Assembly (NCBI GenBank): GCA_030849805.1
Contig: JASANZ010002091.1
Span: forward strand, 1-44,184
Origin: Sergeia podlipaevii
Taxonomy: Eukaryota > Euglenozoa > Kinetoplastea > Trypanosomatida > Trypanosomatidae
DNA length: 44,184 nt
Direction: 5' to 3'
Below the pieces are notes generated by a model that worked only from the letters and a program-made list of their open reading frames with translations, did not search any database and had not been told where the DNA came from. The translations under genes were made by a program, and so were the position numbers. This document shows positions 27,103 to 38,134 of the stretch, in pieces; within the stretch, counting starts at the first letter, position 1; each line of letters starts with the position of its first letter.

Positions 27103-29400
27103 ATGACGGAGAGGGAGAGAGTCCTGGGGATCGAAGTGGATGATCTACTCAGCGCCATTTCAAATGCCATTCATCGTGCCTCTCAGACGCGCTACAGCGG
27201 CAGCGGCGCTAGCAATACCCCATGGGAGAGCACAGGTTCTGCAGTGTCAGGTACCTTGGCCCCATTTCCATCAGCAGCTGCTGCCGCTGTGGGTCTTTCT
27301 TTGACAAACAACAGCGGCACTAACGACAACGGGGACGCTTCGAGCGCGACGGCCACGCTAGGGAACACAATGGCGGGTCTTCTTGGCCGCTCTCAGGAAA
27401 CACTGCGACGCCTAGATAGTGAGCAGAGGCATTCCTATCAACAAATACAGCGACTCCAGCGGGACTTGGAGCTGGTGGAGGCAGAGAGAAAGACACAGAA
27501 GCAGCGAGCTGCTGATGCCTACATTCATACTATAAAACTGGAGAGGCAGATCGCACTGGCAGAACAGAAGACGACTGCGCTTGTGAAGCAGTTAGATGAC
27601 AAGGAAGTGGAGTTGCTGCGACTACGCCGCTTTGTGCGCATGCTGCCGCCGACCTACGCAGGTGGCTACGCAAAACTGGAGCGTAAGGAGGAGGGAGCAG
27701 GGAGCGCGGGCGACCTTTTAACCGCGCTCGGACTTGTGCCAGATCGGCGTTTCCAAGAAGCCTTTGAGGACAAAATGGGCGTCATCACCTATCGGCGTCG
27801 CTACGACATCCTTAAGCTGCGGCACCAGTCTGCCATGGAGAAGCTAGAGGCGCTTCAGATGGAGATGGAGGAGAACAGACAGAGCCATCAACAGCAGGAG
27901 CAGGAGCAGTCAAAGCGTAGGCACACGCCATCCTTTTCGAACTTCTATCCCTCTACAGCTCCTATCGCGGTAGAGCCTATTTTCCCAGTGTCACTCTCTT
28001 TGTTTGACCAGCTAGCAGTCGCATCCACAAGCGCTTTTATGCAACCCTCTGCTTCTCTCTCTGTACCACACTTTCTTCACTTTTCTACCACTACCCCACA
28101 AGATGCAAGTGTGAAGTCGCTCATCAGTCGTTCCTCGTATGAAGAGCAGCTGCGCACATCGAGAGAGGGGCTGCTGCGTCTTTGCACGCAGCTCAAAACC
28201 ACTCACGATCACTCCATTCGTGCCTTATACTCTGTGCACCAGGATGCCATACGCCACGTGACGGTGATGGATCGCGAGCGGCTGCATCAGTCCTTCGAGC
28301 GAATGGTGGAGAAGGCACAGCGGGAGCATCGAGGTCTGCTTTTTTCACTAGTGGATCAGACCAATGCGTTTGTCAAGGGGGTTGCAGAAGCGGAAAAGCA
28401 GGGCGGGGCTCGACAGATGCGTAAGCTCACTCGCGATGTCGGCTGCACCGCACACGACACTACCTTGGAGGATTACAAGTGCCACCGCCTGCAGGAGCAG
28501 TTGACACTTGCAAACACTAAGGCGGCAACTGAGCGGTACGCTGCACAGGAACAGTTGGACGCGGCTCGAAGGCAGTGTAAGGAGGCTCGACACTGCTCGT
28601 TGGAGGCGCTAGGCTCTGTGGAGACGCTCGGGAAGGCCATTGTCGCGGCTGCGCGCTTTTTAGCCAAGACACGTGAAGGCGGCAAGACCGCTGCTGTGGC
28701 TGTTACGGATCCTTTCAAGGACGCTGGCTTTCCTTTCTCCGACTCCGACCTGGACCACCCGAGACTCCTTGTGAAGGTTTCAGAGGCGGTTGACTTGTCC
28801 CTTTCGTATCTGCGTCATTTCTCACAGCAGCTAGCCCTCACTTCTCAGCAGCCAGGAAAAGCCGGGGATGTTGAGCACGCGAAGGCACCACCAGCAGCAG
28901 CGGTAACAGTAGCCGCAGAGGACTCCGCGGAAAATGCCGCCACGGCAGGAGCAGTTCTAAGACCACAGGTAGTACTCATAGATCCTTCGCAGTCTGTGGG
29001 CAAGAACCACCTTAACCTTCGCCAAGGCAGCGACCCACTAAAGGACAAAGGAAGCTCAAAGAGGCACAGCCGAGGCGGCGAGCACTCCAATAAACTGCCA
29101 GCTATCCAAGCACTGGCTTCAAGTAGCAGCCGCAGGGCAGAACCACTAAGAGAGATGCAAACAAACGCACAAGTTGGTGGTAGCGGCTCCACGTCGCAAT
29201 CTCTACAGAAGTTTCCAGTGCGGGCAGGCAAGGACATAGACACGGTGAAGAGCATGGGTGCTATTGTGCTCATGACTGGCTCTAGCACATTAGAGCATGC
29301 TCCTCGGAACAGCAATGACTTTGTCTCAAGAAAGCATGTTGAGCCTCGCCAGAAAGCTGTTGCGGTTCTACATCTTAAGCCGGACACCATCTTTAAATAG
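27103..29400 (+). CDS. long coiled-coil protein of unknown function
   Basis: A 765-residue protein. Residues 1-95 are acidic and then Ser/Ala/Gly-rich. Residues 95-185 form a coiled coil (LQRDLELVEAERKTQKQR, DKEVELLRLRRFVRML). After a short globular-looking stretch (FEDKMGVITYRRRYDILKLR) a second coil (HQSAMEKLEALQMEMEENRQ) leads to residue about 265. Residues 345-520 contain further helices with heptads, including DRERLHQSFERMVEKAQREH. From about 600 the tail is disordered. No catalytic motif or membrane segment is visible. Such proteins are common in trypanosomatid flagellum and basal body, but nothing here fixes the location. Confidence 0.75.
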   Translation: MTERERVLGIEVDDLLSAISNAIHRASQTRYSGSGASNTPWESTGSAVSGTLAPFPSAAAAAVGLSLTNNSGTNDNGDASSATATLGNTMAGLLGRSQETLRRLDSEQRHSYQQIQRLQRDLELVEAERKTQKQRAADAYIHTIKLERQIALAEQKTTALVKQLDDKEVELLRLRRFVRMLPPTYAGGYAKLERKEEGAGSAGDLLTALGLVPDRRFQEAFEDKMGVITYRRRYDILKLRHQSAMEKLEALQMEMEENRQSHQQQEQEQSKRRHTPSFSNFYPSTAPIAVEPIFPVSLSLFDQLAVASTSAFMQPSASLSVPHFLHFSTTTPQDASVKSLISRSSYEEQLRTSREGLLRLCTQLKTTHDHSIRALYSVHQDAIRHVTVMDRERLHQSFERMVEKAQREHRGLLFSLVDQTNAFVKGVAEAEKQGGARQMRKLTRDVGCTAHDTTLEDYKCHRLQEQLTLANTKAATERYAAQEQLDAARRQCKEARHCSLEALGSVETLGKAIVAAARFLAKTREGGKTAAVAVTDPFKDAGFPFSDSDLDHPRLLVKVSEAVDLSLSYLRHFSQQLALTSQQPGKAGDVEHAKAPPAAAVTVAAEDSAENAATAGAVLRPQVVLIDPSQSVGKNHLNLRQGSDPLKDKGSSKRHSRGGEHSNKLPAIQALASSSSRRAEPLREMQTNAQVGGSGSTSQSLQKFPVRAGKDIDTVKSMGAIVLMTGSSTLEHAPRNSNDFVSRKHVEPRQKAVAVLHLKPDTIFK

Positions 29401-30559
29401 ATATGTTTCTCCTTTTTCCTGCTTGCGGAACAGTTGGCCTATTCAATTCTTTTTGTATGTATCAATACGTTTAACTTGGCTTAGTTGCTTAAAAGATGTA
29501 TACACTCTAAGAGAGTAAGGAGAAAGAGAAAGAGAGAAATGGGTTCATTATGATGAAACCAATTAAACAACAGCATTGTTCTTAATATATATATATAATT
29601 TTTGTTATTAATAGAGCTTCTCCATCTCTTCCTATTTTTTTTTGAAGGAAGGATCCCCGCCGCTTTATTTTCAATTGGCGTTTCCTTTATTTGTTTATAT
29701 ATTATTATATTGCTACTACTATGCAAATTTGTTTTATATTAGATTGCACTCCTTTTTTTTGTATTTCCTTTTTGGCGTGCTTTATTGTTAGTTAGCTGTA
29801 TGCAAGGCTGTGCACGCGCGTGTGTGTGTGTGCTACTTCTTTTCATATACTTGCTGGGTGGGGGGGGGAAGTGATTGTACGCTGGATGAACAAAATTGTG
29901 ATTTTATGTTGTGATAAAAAAGACAATAAATGAGTATAAATGCGGTGTTTTTTTTTTTTTTTAAATAAAACGATTGTAAAGCTTTTTATTCTCAGTAATG
30001 CTCCATTTATTTGTGTGCTGACGCTGTACTATTTCTGTTTATACCACTATTATTATTGTTGTTATTTTTGTGTACCTGCTTACATTTGATGTCAGGCATA
30101 AACACATTTTATTCTTAACATTTTTACATCTTAGTTTTTTTTTTTGTAGATTAAATAAAACGCGTGGCTCTTCTCCCCCTAACATTTTTTTTACTGCGTT
30201 TATGGATACAATTAAAGGTTGTCTTACACAATTGCAATTACGGAAGCGAAAAAGTTTATGTACTTGGATTTTCTTTTTCTTTTGATACATTACTCATTAC
30301 AGTTTTATGGCAAACTCTTTTTCTACTTTTTCCCCTCTCATCTTCAACTCTTCATTGCTACAAAACAACGACAACAACGTCTGGTGAGTGCCTTCAAAGG
30401 TTCAACAACTTATATATTTATAGTGCGTCAGCTTTTTTTTGAACGCAAAAGCGAACAGAAGAAAGTAGACGGTGATCAAAAAAAGAAAGTTCATTTCTTT
30501 TTTCTCTTCTACCTTTAATACTAGCACCGAGTTTTCAACCTATTTATTTCATACCAGTC
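29401..30559. other. 1.16 kb intergenic region
   Basis: Very AT-rich, with (TA)n near 29586-29597, T runs at 29950-29962 and 30136-30146, (TG)n near 29818-29831 and a G-run at 29855-29868. Open frames in the region are Phe-rich noise. It probably contains the 3' UTR of the coiled-coil gene. Confidence 0.5.
30491..30524 (+). promoter_or_regulatory. probable SL trans-splice acceptor
   Basis: The tract TTCTTTTTTCTCTTCTACC is followed by TTTAATACTAG (AG 30523-30524), 35 nt before the prefoldin ATG. Confidence 0.65.
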
Positions 30560-31006
30560 ATGTCCAGCGCAGGTATCTCTGTTGCCGCTCAGGCAGAGCT
30601 GATGGAGAAGGAAAAGGTTGTGATGGACCATCAGCAGCGTGTTGAAGTTCTTCGCGAGACCGTCAAGACTATGGCAGGCCGCCAGGTAGCTCTCAAGCGC
30701 CAGAAGCGTCGCGCGGAGATTACTGTGAACGAGCTCACCAAACTGAAGCCCGAGCATGTGGTGTACCAGGGTGTCGGCCGCGCCTTCATGCGTATTCCCG
30801 TTAACAAGCTGATTGATATCAACAATGAAACGGTAGAGCGCAGCGAGGCTGAGGACGCACGGCTTTCCAACGAGAAGCAGAGGGCTTCTGAGATGACCGC
30901 CAAGGAGGAGGGTGAGCTGCGCCAGGCTCTCGACGAGTACCGCGCCACCGCTCAGATGATCTCCGCCATGCAGGCCCAGGGCCAGCAGCGCGTGGAGACA
31001 AAGTAA
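30560..31006 (+). CDS. prefoldin subunit 1 (beta-type)
   Basis: A 148-residue protein made of two long helices separated by a short beta linker, the fold of beta-type prefoldins. The linker VVYQGVGRAFMRIP matches the prefoldin 1 signature (YEGVGRMF in human PFDN1). Helix one spans about residues 10-58 and helix two about 85-140, both charged coiled coils. Prefoldin is a hexameric cytosolic chaperone that passes nascent actin and tubulin to the CCT chaperonin. It is about 25 residues longer than human PFDN1, mostly at the ends. Codons are strongly C/G-ending. Confidence 0.9.
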   Translation: MSSAGISVAAQAELMEKEKVVMDHQQRVEVLRETVKTMAGRQVALKRQKRRAEITVNELTKLKPEHVVYQGVGRAFMRIPVNKLIDINNETVERSEAEDARLSNEKQRASEMTAKEEGELRQALDEYRATAQMISAMQAQGQQRVETK

Positions 31007-31118
31007 AAAACAAAAAAACAACAACCGCGTTGTGCTTTTGAGGCAAAGGAAAAAAGAAGAAGAGGCAGAAGGGGAGAGAGCGAGAGCGAGTGTGTGAGAG
31101 AGAGGAAGGAAGAGTGTT

Positions 31119-31138
31119 GTGTGTGTGTGTGTGTGTGT
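31119..31138 (+). repeat. (GT)10 microsatellite
   Basis: Ten GT units in the probable 3' UTR of the prefoldin gene. Confidence 0.95.
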
Positions 31139-31810
31139 ATGCGTCACGCGCACCTGGCTCTTCTTTTCTCCTCCTTTTATCTCTTTCTTTCTGTTTCTCA
31201 TGCTTCTTCGCTTGATGAAGGATGCAGATGGCTTTTCTTTTGCTGAGCGATTGTACTTGTGTGGCACGGACATACACGCAGAGCGTGCGTGTGTGCGTAT
31301 GTTTGTTTGTGCCTGATGTAGGGCGAGTATGACACAATGATAATCTGTTATTAAACTACTACCCTACTATTACTACAGTGCCAGCAGCAACGAAACACTG
31401 ATTAGAAAAAAAAATGGAAAATAACAAGAAAAACTTCTCAAAAGAATTGGATGTAGCGTTACTACATCCACCCTCTTTAATGAAGTAAAAGAGAAATGCT
31501 TGCTCTTTTCGTGAATCCGCGCCTATGAGCGTAGAGCTTGATCCGTGTATTGCGTACATTTTCTTCAAGAGTATTCTTGTTTGCACTTTTTTTTTTCTTT
31601 CTTCTGGAATCATTGGCGTCTTGACATCCATGAATCATCTTTCTCCCCGTCATCCCATTTTCGTTCTTCAAACAAAACCATAGGAGAGAGAGATAGACTT
31701 TCTCCCAAAACATAAACATAGCAAAGTATTTACGCTTGAAAATAATCACCTATCTTGCGCGCGCTTTTCTTGTGCTTAACAACAAACAGCTTCTTCTCTT
31801 ATTTACCATT

Positions 31811-31854
31811 TTCAATTTTTTTTTTTTTTTACGATTGATTGGACATATTTATAG
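31811..31854 (+). promoter_or_regulatory. candidate SL trans-splice acceptor
   Basis: A T15 run is followed after about 20 nt by TTTATAG (AG 31853-31854). This leaves a single base before ATG 31856, so AG 31788-31789 or a start at ATG 31901 are alternatives. Confidence 0.4.
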
Positions 31855-31855
31855 C

Positions 31856-34800
31856 ATGCTTTTGAGGACGCTATGGCTTTTAAAGAAGCGATCACCACCC
31901 ATGGGGTACAGCCGCAAGGATTTGAACACAAAGCTGAGCAACCCACGTGCAAGCAAGCCTTGGCGTGACCGCAAAGTAATGACTAGTGGCAACATCGAGG
32001 TTACCTCGAACACAGACGTCCTCTCTGAAGACGGGGGCACAGTACTCGGCAACTTGACCTCCACGGGGCCGCTTGGCATGCGTAGCCCTCATGTGGCACC
32101 AGGTGCAGCCAGCGAGGCTCTCAGTCAGGGACAGAGAGATCTCCTTTTGGCAATGGCCCCACCCTCCATGCAGACGCAGCGCAACCCACAGAGTTTTGCC
32201 TGGTCTCGCTCCTCTTCTCAATATGCCTTGCCCCCCTCTTCTTCAGAAGCTAGCTTACTTGGAGAGGCTACAGAGTCTGGCAGTGTACCCCCTATGTATC
32301 CTTGGGGGGATGACGCTGCTACTGATCTCACGAGAGAAGGAGACGGTGGCTGCGAGCTCCGTAGCAGTAGTGTGCCCGCAACTCCGTACGGGGCGGAGAC
32401 GGGGATTCCACATGCTGTGATCCCGAATATACCGTCGCTACCCCTTGACCGCGGCTTGGGCACCGACCCCCTTACCACTATTCCATTTGGAAAGGCACTT
32501 GATCTTAATGTCGAAAGTGTTCACACCCATGCCGATAGTCCCACCCCAATGCACCTTCAGCACCTCAGGCGTACACGCAAGGAGGTGGCGGACTCGATAA
32601 TGCTTCCACGCCACATCAACAAGCTCTTTCACAAGATTATGGGGTGGTCTGAAGATCTTGCCGAACTTGAGGCGGAGAAGGCAACTGCCGTTGCTGCCAC
32701 CGCGGATGCAGAGGATGCCACCGCGCAGTCCCCGCAGCTGCTCCGCAAAAAGATGGCAAATATGACGGAGAAAATGAAGTACGGTGTACTGCTGGATGAC
32801 TATGAAAAGGATAAGTTTTGCATTGAGCATCAGTTGGAACTCGCGGGCAACAAGATGGAGCGCAAGTTCTTGGAATGGGAAGGCGTTCACGTGCTGGATC
32901 AAGATCCAAGCCAGGAGATGGACGCCGTGCGGGCTAACAAATCAGCCATTGTGATGGAAGCGCCATCGTCCTTTCACATTCCGATTGTGAACAAGGACTG
33001 CTGCCCTGGATGCGGGGCTCTTTTGCAAGACAAGTCTGAGGAGGAGTTCGGCTTCGTCGCGCGTGGTGAAGTGGAGCGCTTTATCCTAGAGCGGCAGCAG
33101 AAGGCGCAGGCACGGAGCGAGTACGCGGCGCGCATGGCGGAGCTACAGGCTCACTGGGAGAAACACAGTAGACAGGTTGGAGAGGAGTGGCTGGACTTTA
33201 TGACGCAAGAGGAGTTCGATGCGTTTTATCGCGACAGGCGCGAGTCCTTTGTGTGCCATCGGTGCCATGCGCTGGAGAATTTGGGGGTCAGAGGGCGGCG
33301 CAAAGTGTGGTCGGCACCGGACTTTACCGAGAAACTGCGCGCACTAAAGGAGAAGAAATGCGTGGTGGTGCTCGTTGTCGACGTAACCGACTTTCCTGGA
33401 TCGATGGTGTATGACTTGCCAGGACTCATCAGCATGAACAATGACGTGATCATCGCTGTCAACAAGATGGACTGTGTGCGTCCTCGATCATTCAAGTACG
33501 ATGGGAAGGATCGTGCCGTGGCCGCGACGCTGGTATCAGAGCGCTACGTGCAGCGGTGGGTGCATGATATTGCGTGCCATTTTGGACTTCCCAAGCATCA
33601 GATCAAGTCGGTGGTGCCCATCTCTGCAAAACGCGGGTGGAACGTTGACAAACTTATTGCAGCCGTTGAGGAGGCGGCAAACTTAAACCTGCGCCGCCCT
33701 CATGCGCCACTGCCCACCTATTTTGTTGGTGTTGCGAACGTGGGGAAGTCGTCCGTGATCAACGCGATGGCGCATCACCTCTATGTGCCGCAGCCTCCGC
33801 ACCCGCAGAGTAAGAAGGTCTATTTTTCTCGTCCTGATCAGAAAACAGGCGAGGAGAAAGTATTCTGGCGCTGGTACACGCCTCCAAACGTTAATCAAGC
33901 GGAGATGATTGACATTCCTTCGCGCCACGATAAGAAAGCCTCTAAGCTGCTGACCGTTTCTTCTCTTCCTGGCACCACCGTTTCCATGAACGCGGTGCGC
34001 ATCTCATTTACTGGTGCCAAGAGGAGGGCTGGCAAGGGGAAAAATGGCACTCGAGACGGCGAGGGAGGCCCTGGCGAAGAAGAAGAAGAGGCGTACATTT
34101 ACGACACACCAGGGCTGCTCCCACATTGGCATGCCCGCTCTCCACTTACTCTCTTGCAGATGCGGCGTACACTCATCCGTAAGTTTCGGAACCCGCAGTG
34201 CTACCTCCTTACCCCTGGCCACACTCTCTTCTTAGGCGGCCTGGCTGCCATTGATGTTGTTAAGGGACCTACGCACGGGCTGCTCATGATGGTGTACACA
34301 TCCCAGAAGGTCCGCAACGGCATTATTCGATCTGAGGCGTCAGACGCGTTTTGGCGTGAGCAGCTGGGCAAGGCACTCGATCCTCCTGGATCGTATGAAC
34401 AACTGGAAGCCGGCTGCGAGGCTGCTCCTACTTTGTCTGAGGTACGCAGCTACCTATTCGAGTGCTACGGACGGCACCGGCGGAGACCAAAGGCGGATGT
34501 GTATGTATGCGGTCTTGGGTGGGTGTCCTTCTGTGTGAGCGAGCCAGCTGATGTTGTACTGCGAGTGCGCACACTGCTTGGCGTCATACATGGCATCCGG
34601 GAGCCACTCCGCTACAACGATTTGCGTGCTTTCCGACACTGGCCCAAGCTCAAGCGTCGCTTCACAAGCAAGGGCGTGGAGGATCTAGAGGACGAGGTGG
34701 ATAGGGAGTCAATAGGCACTGTGATGCGTCTAGTCTCTGGCATGAACGGCGCCGAAGAAGCGATGACTGCCAGGGTCGAAGAGACGGTGGCCGGCGCGCA

Positions 34801-34903
34801 CGTGAAGCCCGTGGCCAAGGCCTACCATCCACACCATCAAGCCGCATCGGCAGCGCCGTTTGAATCCTTGTTGAAAGACTTGGAGTCTACTGGAAAGCTG
34901 TAG
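31856..34903 (+). CDS. circularly permuted GTPase, YqeH/NOA1 type
   Basis: About 1015 residues if started at ATG 31856 (MLLRTLWLLKKRSPP, presequence-like); the frame is open upstream to 31736 but that part is a translated pyrimidine tract. Residues 20-330 are an extension not seen in bacterial YqeH. A treble-clef-like zinc site follows: CPGCG near 382 and CHRC near 467. GTPase motifs come in permuted order: DVTDFPGS and NKMD (G4, about 535), SAKRG (G5, about 590), GVANVGKSS (G1, about 625), LPGTT (G2), DTPG (G3, about 750). Zinc site plus G4-G5-G1-G2-G3 is the YqeH/NOA1 family, which assists small mitoribosomal subunit assembly. The spacer between G1 and G2 carries an insertion. Confidence 0.92.
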   Translation: MLLRTLWLLKKRSPPMGYSRKDLNTKLSNPRASKPWRDRKVMTSGNIEVTSNTDVLSEDGGTVLGNLTSTGPLGMRSPHVAPGAASEALSQGQRDLLLAMAPPSMQTQRNPQSFAWSRSSSQYALPPSSSEASLLGEATESGSVPPMYPWGDDAATDLTREGDGGCELRSSSVPATPYGAETGIPHAVIPNIPSLPLDRGLGTDPLTTIPFGKALDLNVESVHTHADSPTPMHLQHLRRTRKEVADSIMLPRHINKLFHKIMGWSEDLAELEAEKATAVAATADAEDATAQSPQLLRKKMANMTEKMKYGVLLDDYEKDKFCIEHQLELAGNKMERKFLEWEGVHVLDQDPSQEMDAVRANKSAIVMEAPSSFHIPIVNKDCCPGCGALLQDKSEEEFGFVARGEVERFILERQQKAQARSEYAARMAELQAHWEKHSRQVGEEWLDFMTQEEFDAFYRDRRESFVCHRCHALENLGVRGRRKVWSAPDFTEKLRALKEKKCVVVLVVDVTDFPGSMVYDLPGLISMNNDVIIAVNKMDCVRPRSFKYDGKDRAVAATLVSERYVQRWVHDIACHFGLPKHQIKSVVPISAKRGWNVDKLIAAVEEAANLNLRRPHAPLPTYFVGVANVGKSSVINAMAHHLYVPQPPHPQSKKVYFSRPDQKTGEEKVFWRWYTPPNVNQAEMIDIPSRHDKKASKLLTVSSLPGTTVSMNAVRISFTGAKRRAGKGKNGTRDGEGGPGEEEEEAYIYDTPGLLPHWHARSPLTLLQMRRTLIRKFRNPQCYLLTPGHTLFLGGLAAIDVVKGPTHGLLMMVYTSQKVRNGIIRSEASDAFWREQLGKALDPPGSYEQLEAGCEAAPTLSEVRSYLFECYGRHRRRPKADVYVCGLGWVSFCVSEPADVVLRVRTLLGVIHGIREPLRYNDLRAFRHWPKLKRRFTSKGVEDLEDEVDRESIGTVMRLVSGMNGAEEAMTARVEETVAGAHVKPVAKAYHPHHQAASAAPFESLLKDLESTGKL

Positions 34904-35417
34904 ATGTGTGCATGCGTGTGTACCAATAGACATGGCACCATGAATGTCACTGACGATTCCCCCCCCCCCTCTGCTAAACACTATTTCACATATAACGCAT
35001 AAATAGACATGCTTTATTTTCGTACAGTCTTTACGCACGAGTAAAATCTCCTCGAATTGAAAAAAAAAAACAATGGAGCGCTGATTTACAATTTTGTACG
35101 CTGACATGAAAAATAAAAATAAAAATGCAAGGGTGCGGTACGTCGTGCTGAAGGCGTTCCTTTTTGTTCTTCCTGCCTACTGTTTTTCTACTATCTTTGT
35201 GAATCCTTTTCCTTTTGCCTTTTTTCCTCTTGCACTGTATTTGTTTGGCTTGACTATACCCTAAAGTTATCCAGCTCTTCTCAGCGAAATCTCTTGCATT
35301 CACAAACCAACTAGGTTCGCAAACAGATAGCCGATTAATCAAAAGAAAAAAAAAAGCCAGCTCCAACAACTAGACAAGCACCCCCTACCCTTATCACAAC
35401 TTTCATCTTTTATCATC
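34904..35417. other. intergenic region
   Basis: About 510 bp with a C11 run at 34959-34969 and a T/C-rich tract 35158-35240. The acceptor for the first amastin is probably one of the AGs at 35266-35275. No gene recognised. Confidence 0.45.
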
Positions 35418-36032
35418 ATGGCGTTCAAGGCACTTCAGGGCAAGATGGATGTGGCGCTGTACATGCTGTGCAGCTTCATTGTCTGCGTCTTTCTCGTCAC
35501 CTCCACCCCCGTCTCCCAATTTAAGGGCAAGGGCGTCCATGACGAGAAGTTCCCTAATGGTGTAAGCCGCGTTTCTTGTGTGACAGTGTGGGGCTTCAAG
35601 AAGGACTGCGAGAAGAACACCTATACCTACCGCATTCCCACTATTGGGTGCAGCAAGGTCAAGTCCATCTTCCAGGCCACTGAGGCTTTCTACGTGATCT
35701 CTGTGTTCTTCAGCTTCCTTACGTGTTTCCTGTGCGGTATCTACTTCATCGGCATCAAGATCAAGCTCGCTCTGATCATTCTTGGCGCCTTCGAGATTGC
35801 CTTCTCTCTGATCCCCTGGGCTCTCATGACTGCCATCTGGCACCGTGACTACTGCGGCGGCAGCAACTCCATTGCCTTGTCTCCTAACGGCCTCGTGAGC
35901 GAGGTGAGTGCGATCCCTTACGGCAAGGAACTCCGCAACTACTTCCGCACCAGCGCCGCCTACGGCTTCACCATCGCCGCCTGGTGCATCCAAATCGTCG
36001 GCTTCATTCTTCTTCTGGCCGTAACTCTGTAA
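35418..36032 (+). CDS. amastin-like surface protein
   Basis: A 204-residue amastin. Four hydrophobic segments lie at about residues 11-30, 88-111, 116-140 and 180-203. The large first extracellular loop carries the amastin signature CVTVWGFKKDC (54-64), which fits the published pattern except for Val in place of Leu/Phe at its fourth position. Amastins are trypanosomatid surface proteins, in Leishmania and T. cruzi best known from amastigotes, while insect trypanosomatids keep a few older forms. Codons are almost all C/G-ending, so strong expression at some stage is likely. It is followed by 2.2 kb without a gene, then a second amastin only distantly similar to it. Confidence 0.92.
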   Translation: MAFKALQGKMDVALYMLCSFIVCVFLVTSTPVSQFKGKGVHDEKFPNGVSRVSCVTVWGFKKDCEKNTYTYRIPTIGCSKVKSIFQATEAFYVISVFFSFLTCFLCGIYFIGIKIKLALIILGAFEIAFSLIPWALMTAIWHRDYCGGSNSIALSPNGLVSEVSAIPYGKELRNYFRTSAAYGFTIAAWCIQIVGFILLLAVTL

Positions 36033-37054
36033 AAAGAGTAGCAAACGATGATCCCTCCACTACTACTATAAACATTCTCAGAGATGCTGTGTAAACACTT
36101 TGTACCAGCGCATTTTTGTTTCTTTCTTCATAACTAAAATACCAGTCAATCTTGTAAAAAAAAAAAAATGAAAAAAGAGGAGTTTTTCTTCTCTTTCGCC
36201 ATGTACATGTGAAAGGACAAGTCCGCATAGCTTTGAAACTTTGAATTCCAGAGAAAAAACTGTACCATCAAAACGGAAAAGCGATCAAGGTAATGACTGA
36301 CTGAAAACGCATCTGTGCCTAGTCATAGACTTTTTTTTGCTTAACTAATCCAGAAGGTATTTTGCCCTTTCAAAAGAACTGGAGAAAGTTAAAAAATAAG
36401 AATATACAAAAGAAAAGGGGTATGTGCTGCCAAAAATAGAAAGGGAATTACATCTGTGCTGAGGCAGGTGAAAGCATTCTTTATTTTTTTTCCCCCTTTT
36501 TAAACTTTCTCCCTTTCTTCCCAACTGTTATATATATACATATATATATAAAAATATATATGGATTTGTGCTGTGCTGTACTGATGTGCTACTGATCTAG
36601 CGGCGAGCGAAAGCTTTCAGTACTTGATTCAGCGTAATTGCTCCTTTATTTCCTTCAAAAAATTTTGTCCACACAGATCATTCGTTGAGTAAAAATGTTT
36701 TATAAAATATTACATTGTATACGTACGAGGACGTTTTTTGAGTCACATGATATCTTTTTTTTGTTGTTTCCTTCCTTCTCTTCTCCACGCGGCTGCCTCT
36801 ACACGTGCGTGCGTGTAACTTTATGAGCGTGTGTATGTATGTATAGGCGGATTAGTAAAGGAGCAAAGAGGACACCATGCAAAGACCATTTGCTTTTGCA
36901 TCCGGACTTGTAGACATATGTCTCATTCCTTTTATTTTCTAGGTTCTTTTGGTGAAAGCAGGAGGAGCAATATATAGAAATCTGTGTCGCCGTATTTGGT
37001 GTAGTACAAACTGCAACAACAAAGAAGAAAAAGTGAAAAAGAGAGAGACGTTAA

Positions 37055-37076
37055 ATATATATATATATATATATAT
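37055..37076 (+). repeat. (AT)11 repeat
   Basis: Eleven AT units in the inter-amastin spacer. If transcribed it would form an AU-rich element or hairpin in the 3' UTR. Confidence 0.9.
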
Positions 37077-38123
37077 TGTGTAAATGATAACTGCCGCGGG
37101 AACACTTTCTCTTTTAGAAGAGGAACTTTTTTTTTTTTTGCTTTTTTAGATACTTTTTTTTTTCATTTTTAGTATGTGATAAAATAATATATATATATGT
37201 GTTTATTTATTGTTTTTAAATATGAGTGCGTTTGTACCACGCAAGTATTCAGAGGAAGAAGGAAGCTGGGCAACTTTAGCTTCATACGCATCTACTAATC
37301 CTTTGAAAAGGAGATGGGGAGAGAGAAAAACAAAACGAAATAAAAGATAACATTCATGTGTAAGAAGGCGAAAATAAAAAAGGGTGAAACTTTGTGAACA
37401 TGAGCCTACTGCCCTCAGCCGTTAGTATTTGTATGCTCTTTTATGCAAGAGGCCATACGAAAAGAGAGGAAAAAGATGAGGAGATTAATATGGAAAACTT
37501 ATTTTGTACTTGGTTTGATATGGAAGCAACTCTATATCACACCCTGAGAGCACGGCTTTTCCTCTTTTTTTCTTTCTTTTTTTTCTATGTGATATGCCTT
37601 TGAAGCCAAACATGATTGGCAGAAGCAAAAGACTGGCCTTTGCTTTTTAGTGATAACAGTATATATTTGTAGCGTGGACATCTCCTCCTCTTCTTTGATA
37701 AAGGAAGCGCATAACTTGTTGACTATTGAATGCCCTCTTTTCGTAAAAAGATCTCCCTCTTTTTTTTTGTTTGAAAAATAAAAGAAAGAAAGATAAAAAG
37801 AAAGGAAATGTAGCAACTTCTCAATGAGGAAGGCGTACAAATGATAGGTGGTGTGATCCTCCTATATATATATATATAACACTACTGCTGCTGTTCTGTG
37901 TTACTAGACAGACAGCGCAATTGTTTTCTTTACACGTTTTGTCTTTCTACGTCGTGCTTTTGCCTATACAAGCACATTGCTGATACATCCCACTAATCAA
38001 TCTCCCTCTTGTTTCAATTTCCCTTTCTGAATTTTCTTGTATTTATTTAGTAATAAGTTTTGTTGTTATTAGATTTCTTTTCATTTAGCATCCAAGTCTA
38101 TTTTCCAAACTTTTTTAAAAAGT

Positions 38124-38134
38124 ATTTTTTTTAG
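38124..38134 (+). promoter_or_regulatory. probable SL trans-splice acceptor of second amastin
   Basis: TTTTTTTTAG ends at 38134, 62 nt before ATG 38197. The leader that follows is purine-rich, with no other T tract. Confidence 0.6.

Larger units (their letters stand above)
31007..31855. other. intergenic region
   Basis: About 850 bp containing the (GT)10 repeat and a purine-rich AG block at 31060-31115, probably the prefoldin 3' UTR, then T-rich DNA leading to the GTPase. No gene recognised. Confidence 0.5.

Noticed and set aside
30521..31273. 250-residue antisense frame over prefoldin
   Set aside because: Covers a clear sense prefoldin and then a translated dinucleotide repeat.
35403..36044. 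213-residue open frame antisense to the first amastin
   Set aside because: It mirrors the strongly C/G-ending sense codons, has no acceptor on that strand and encodes no recognisable protein. The sense amastin has signature and topology.
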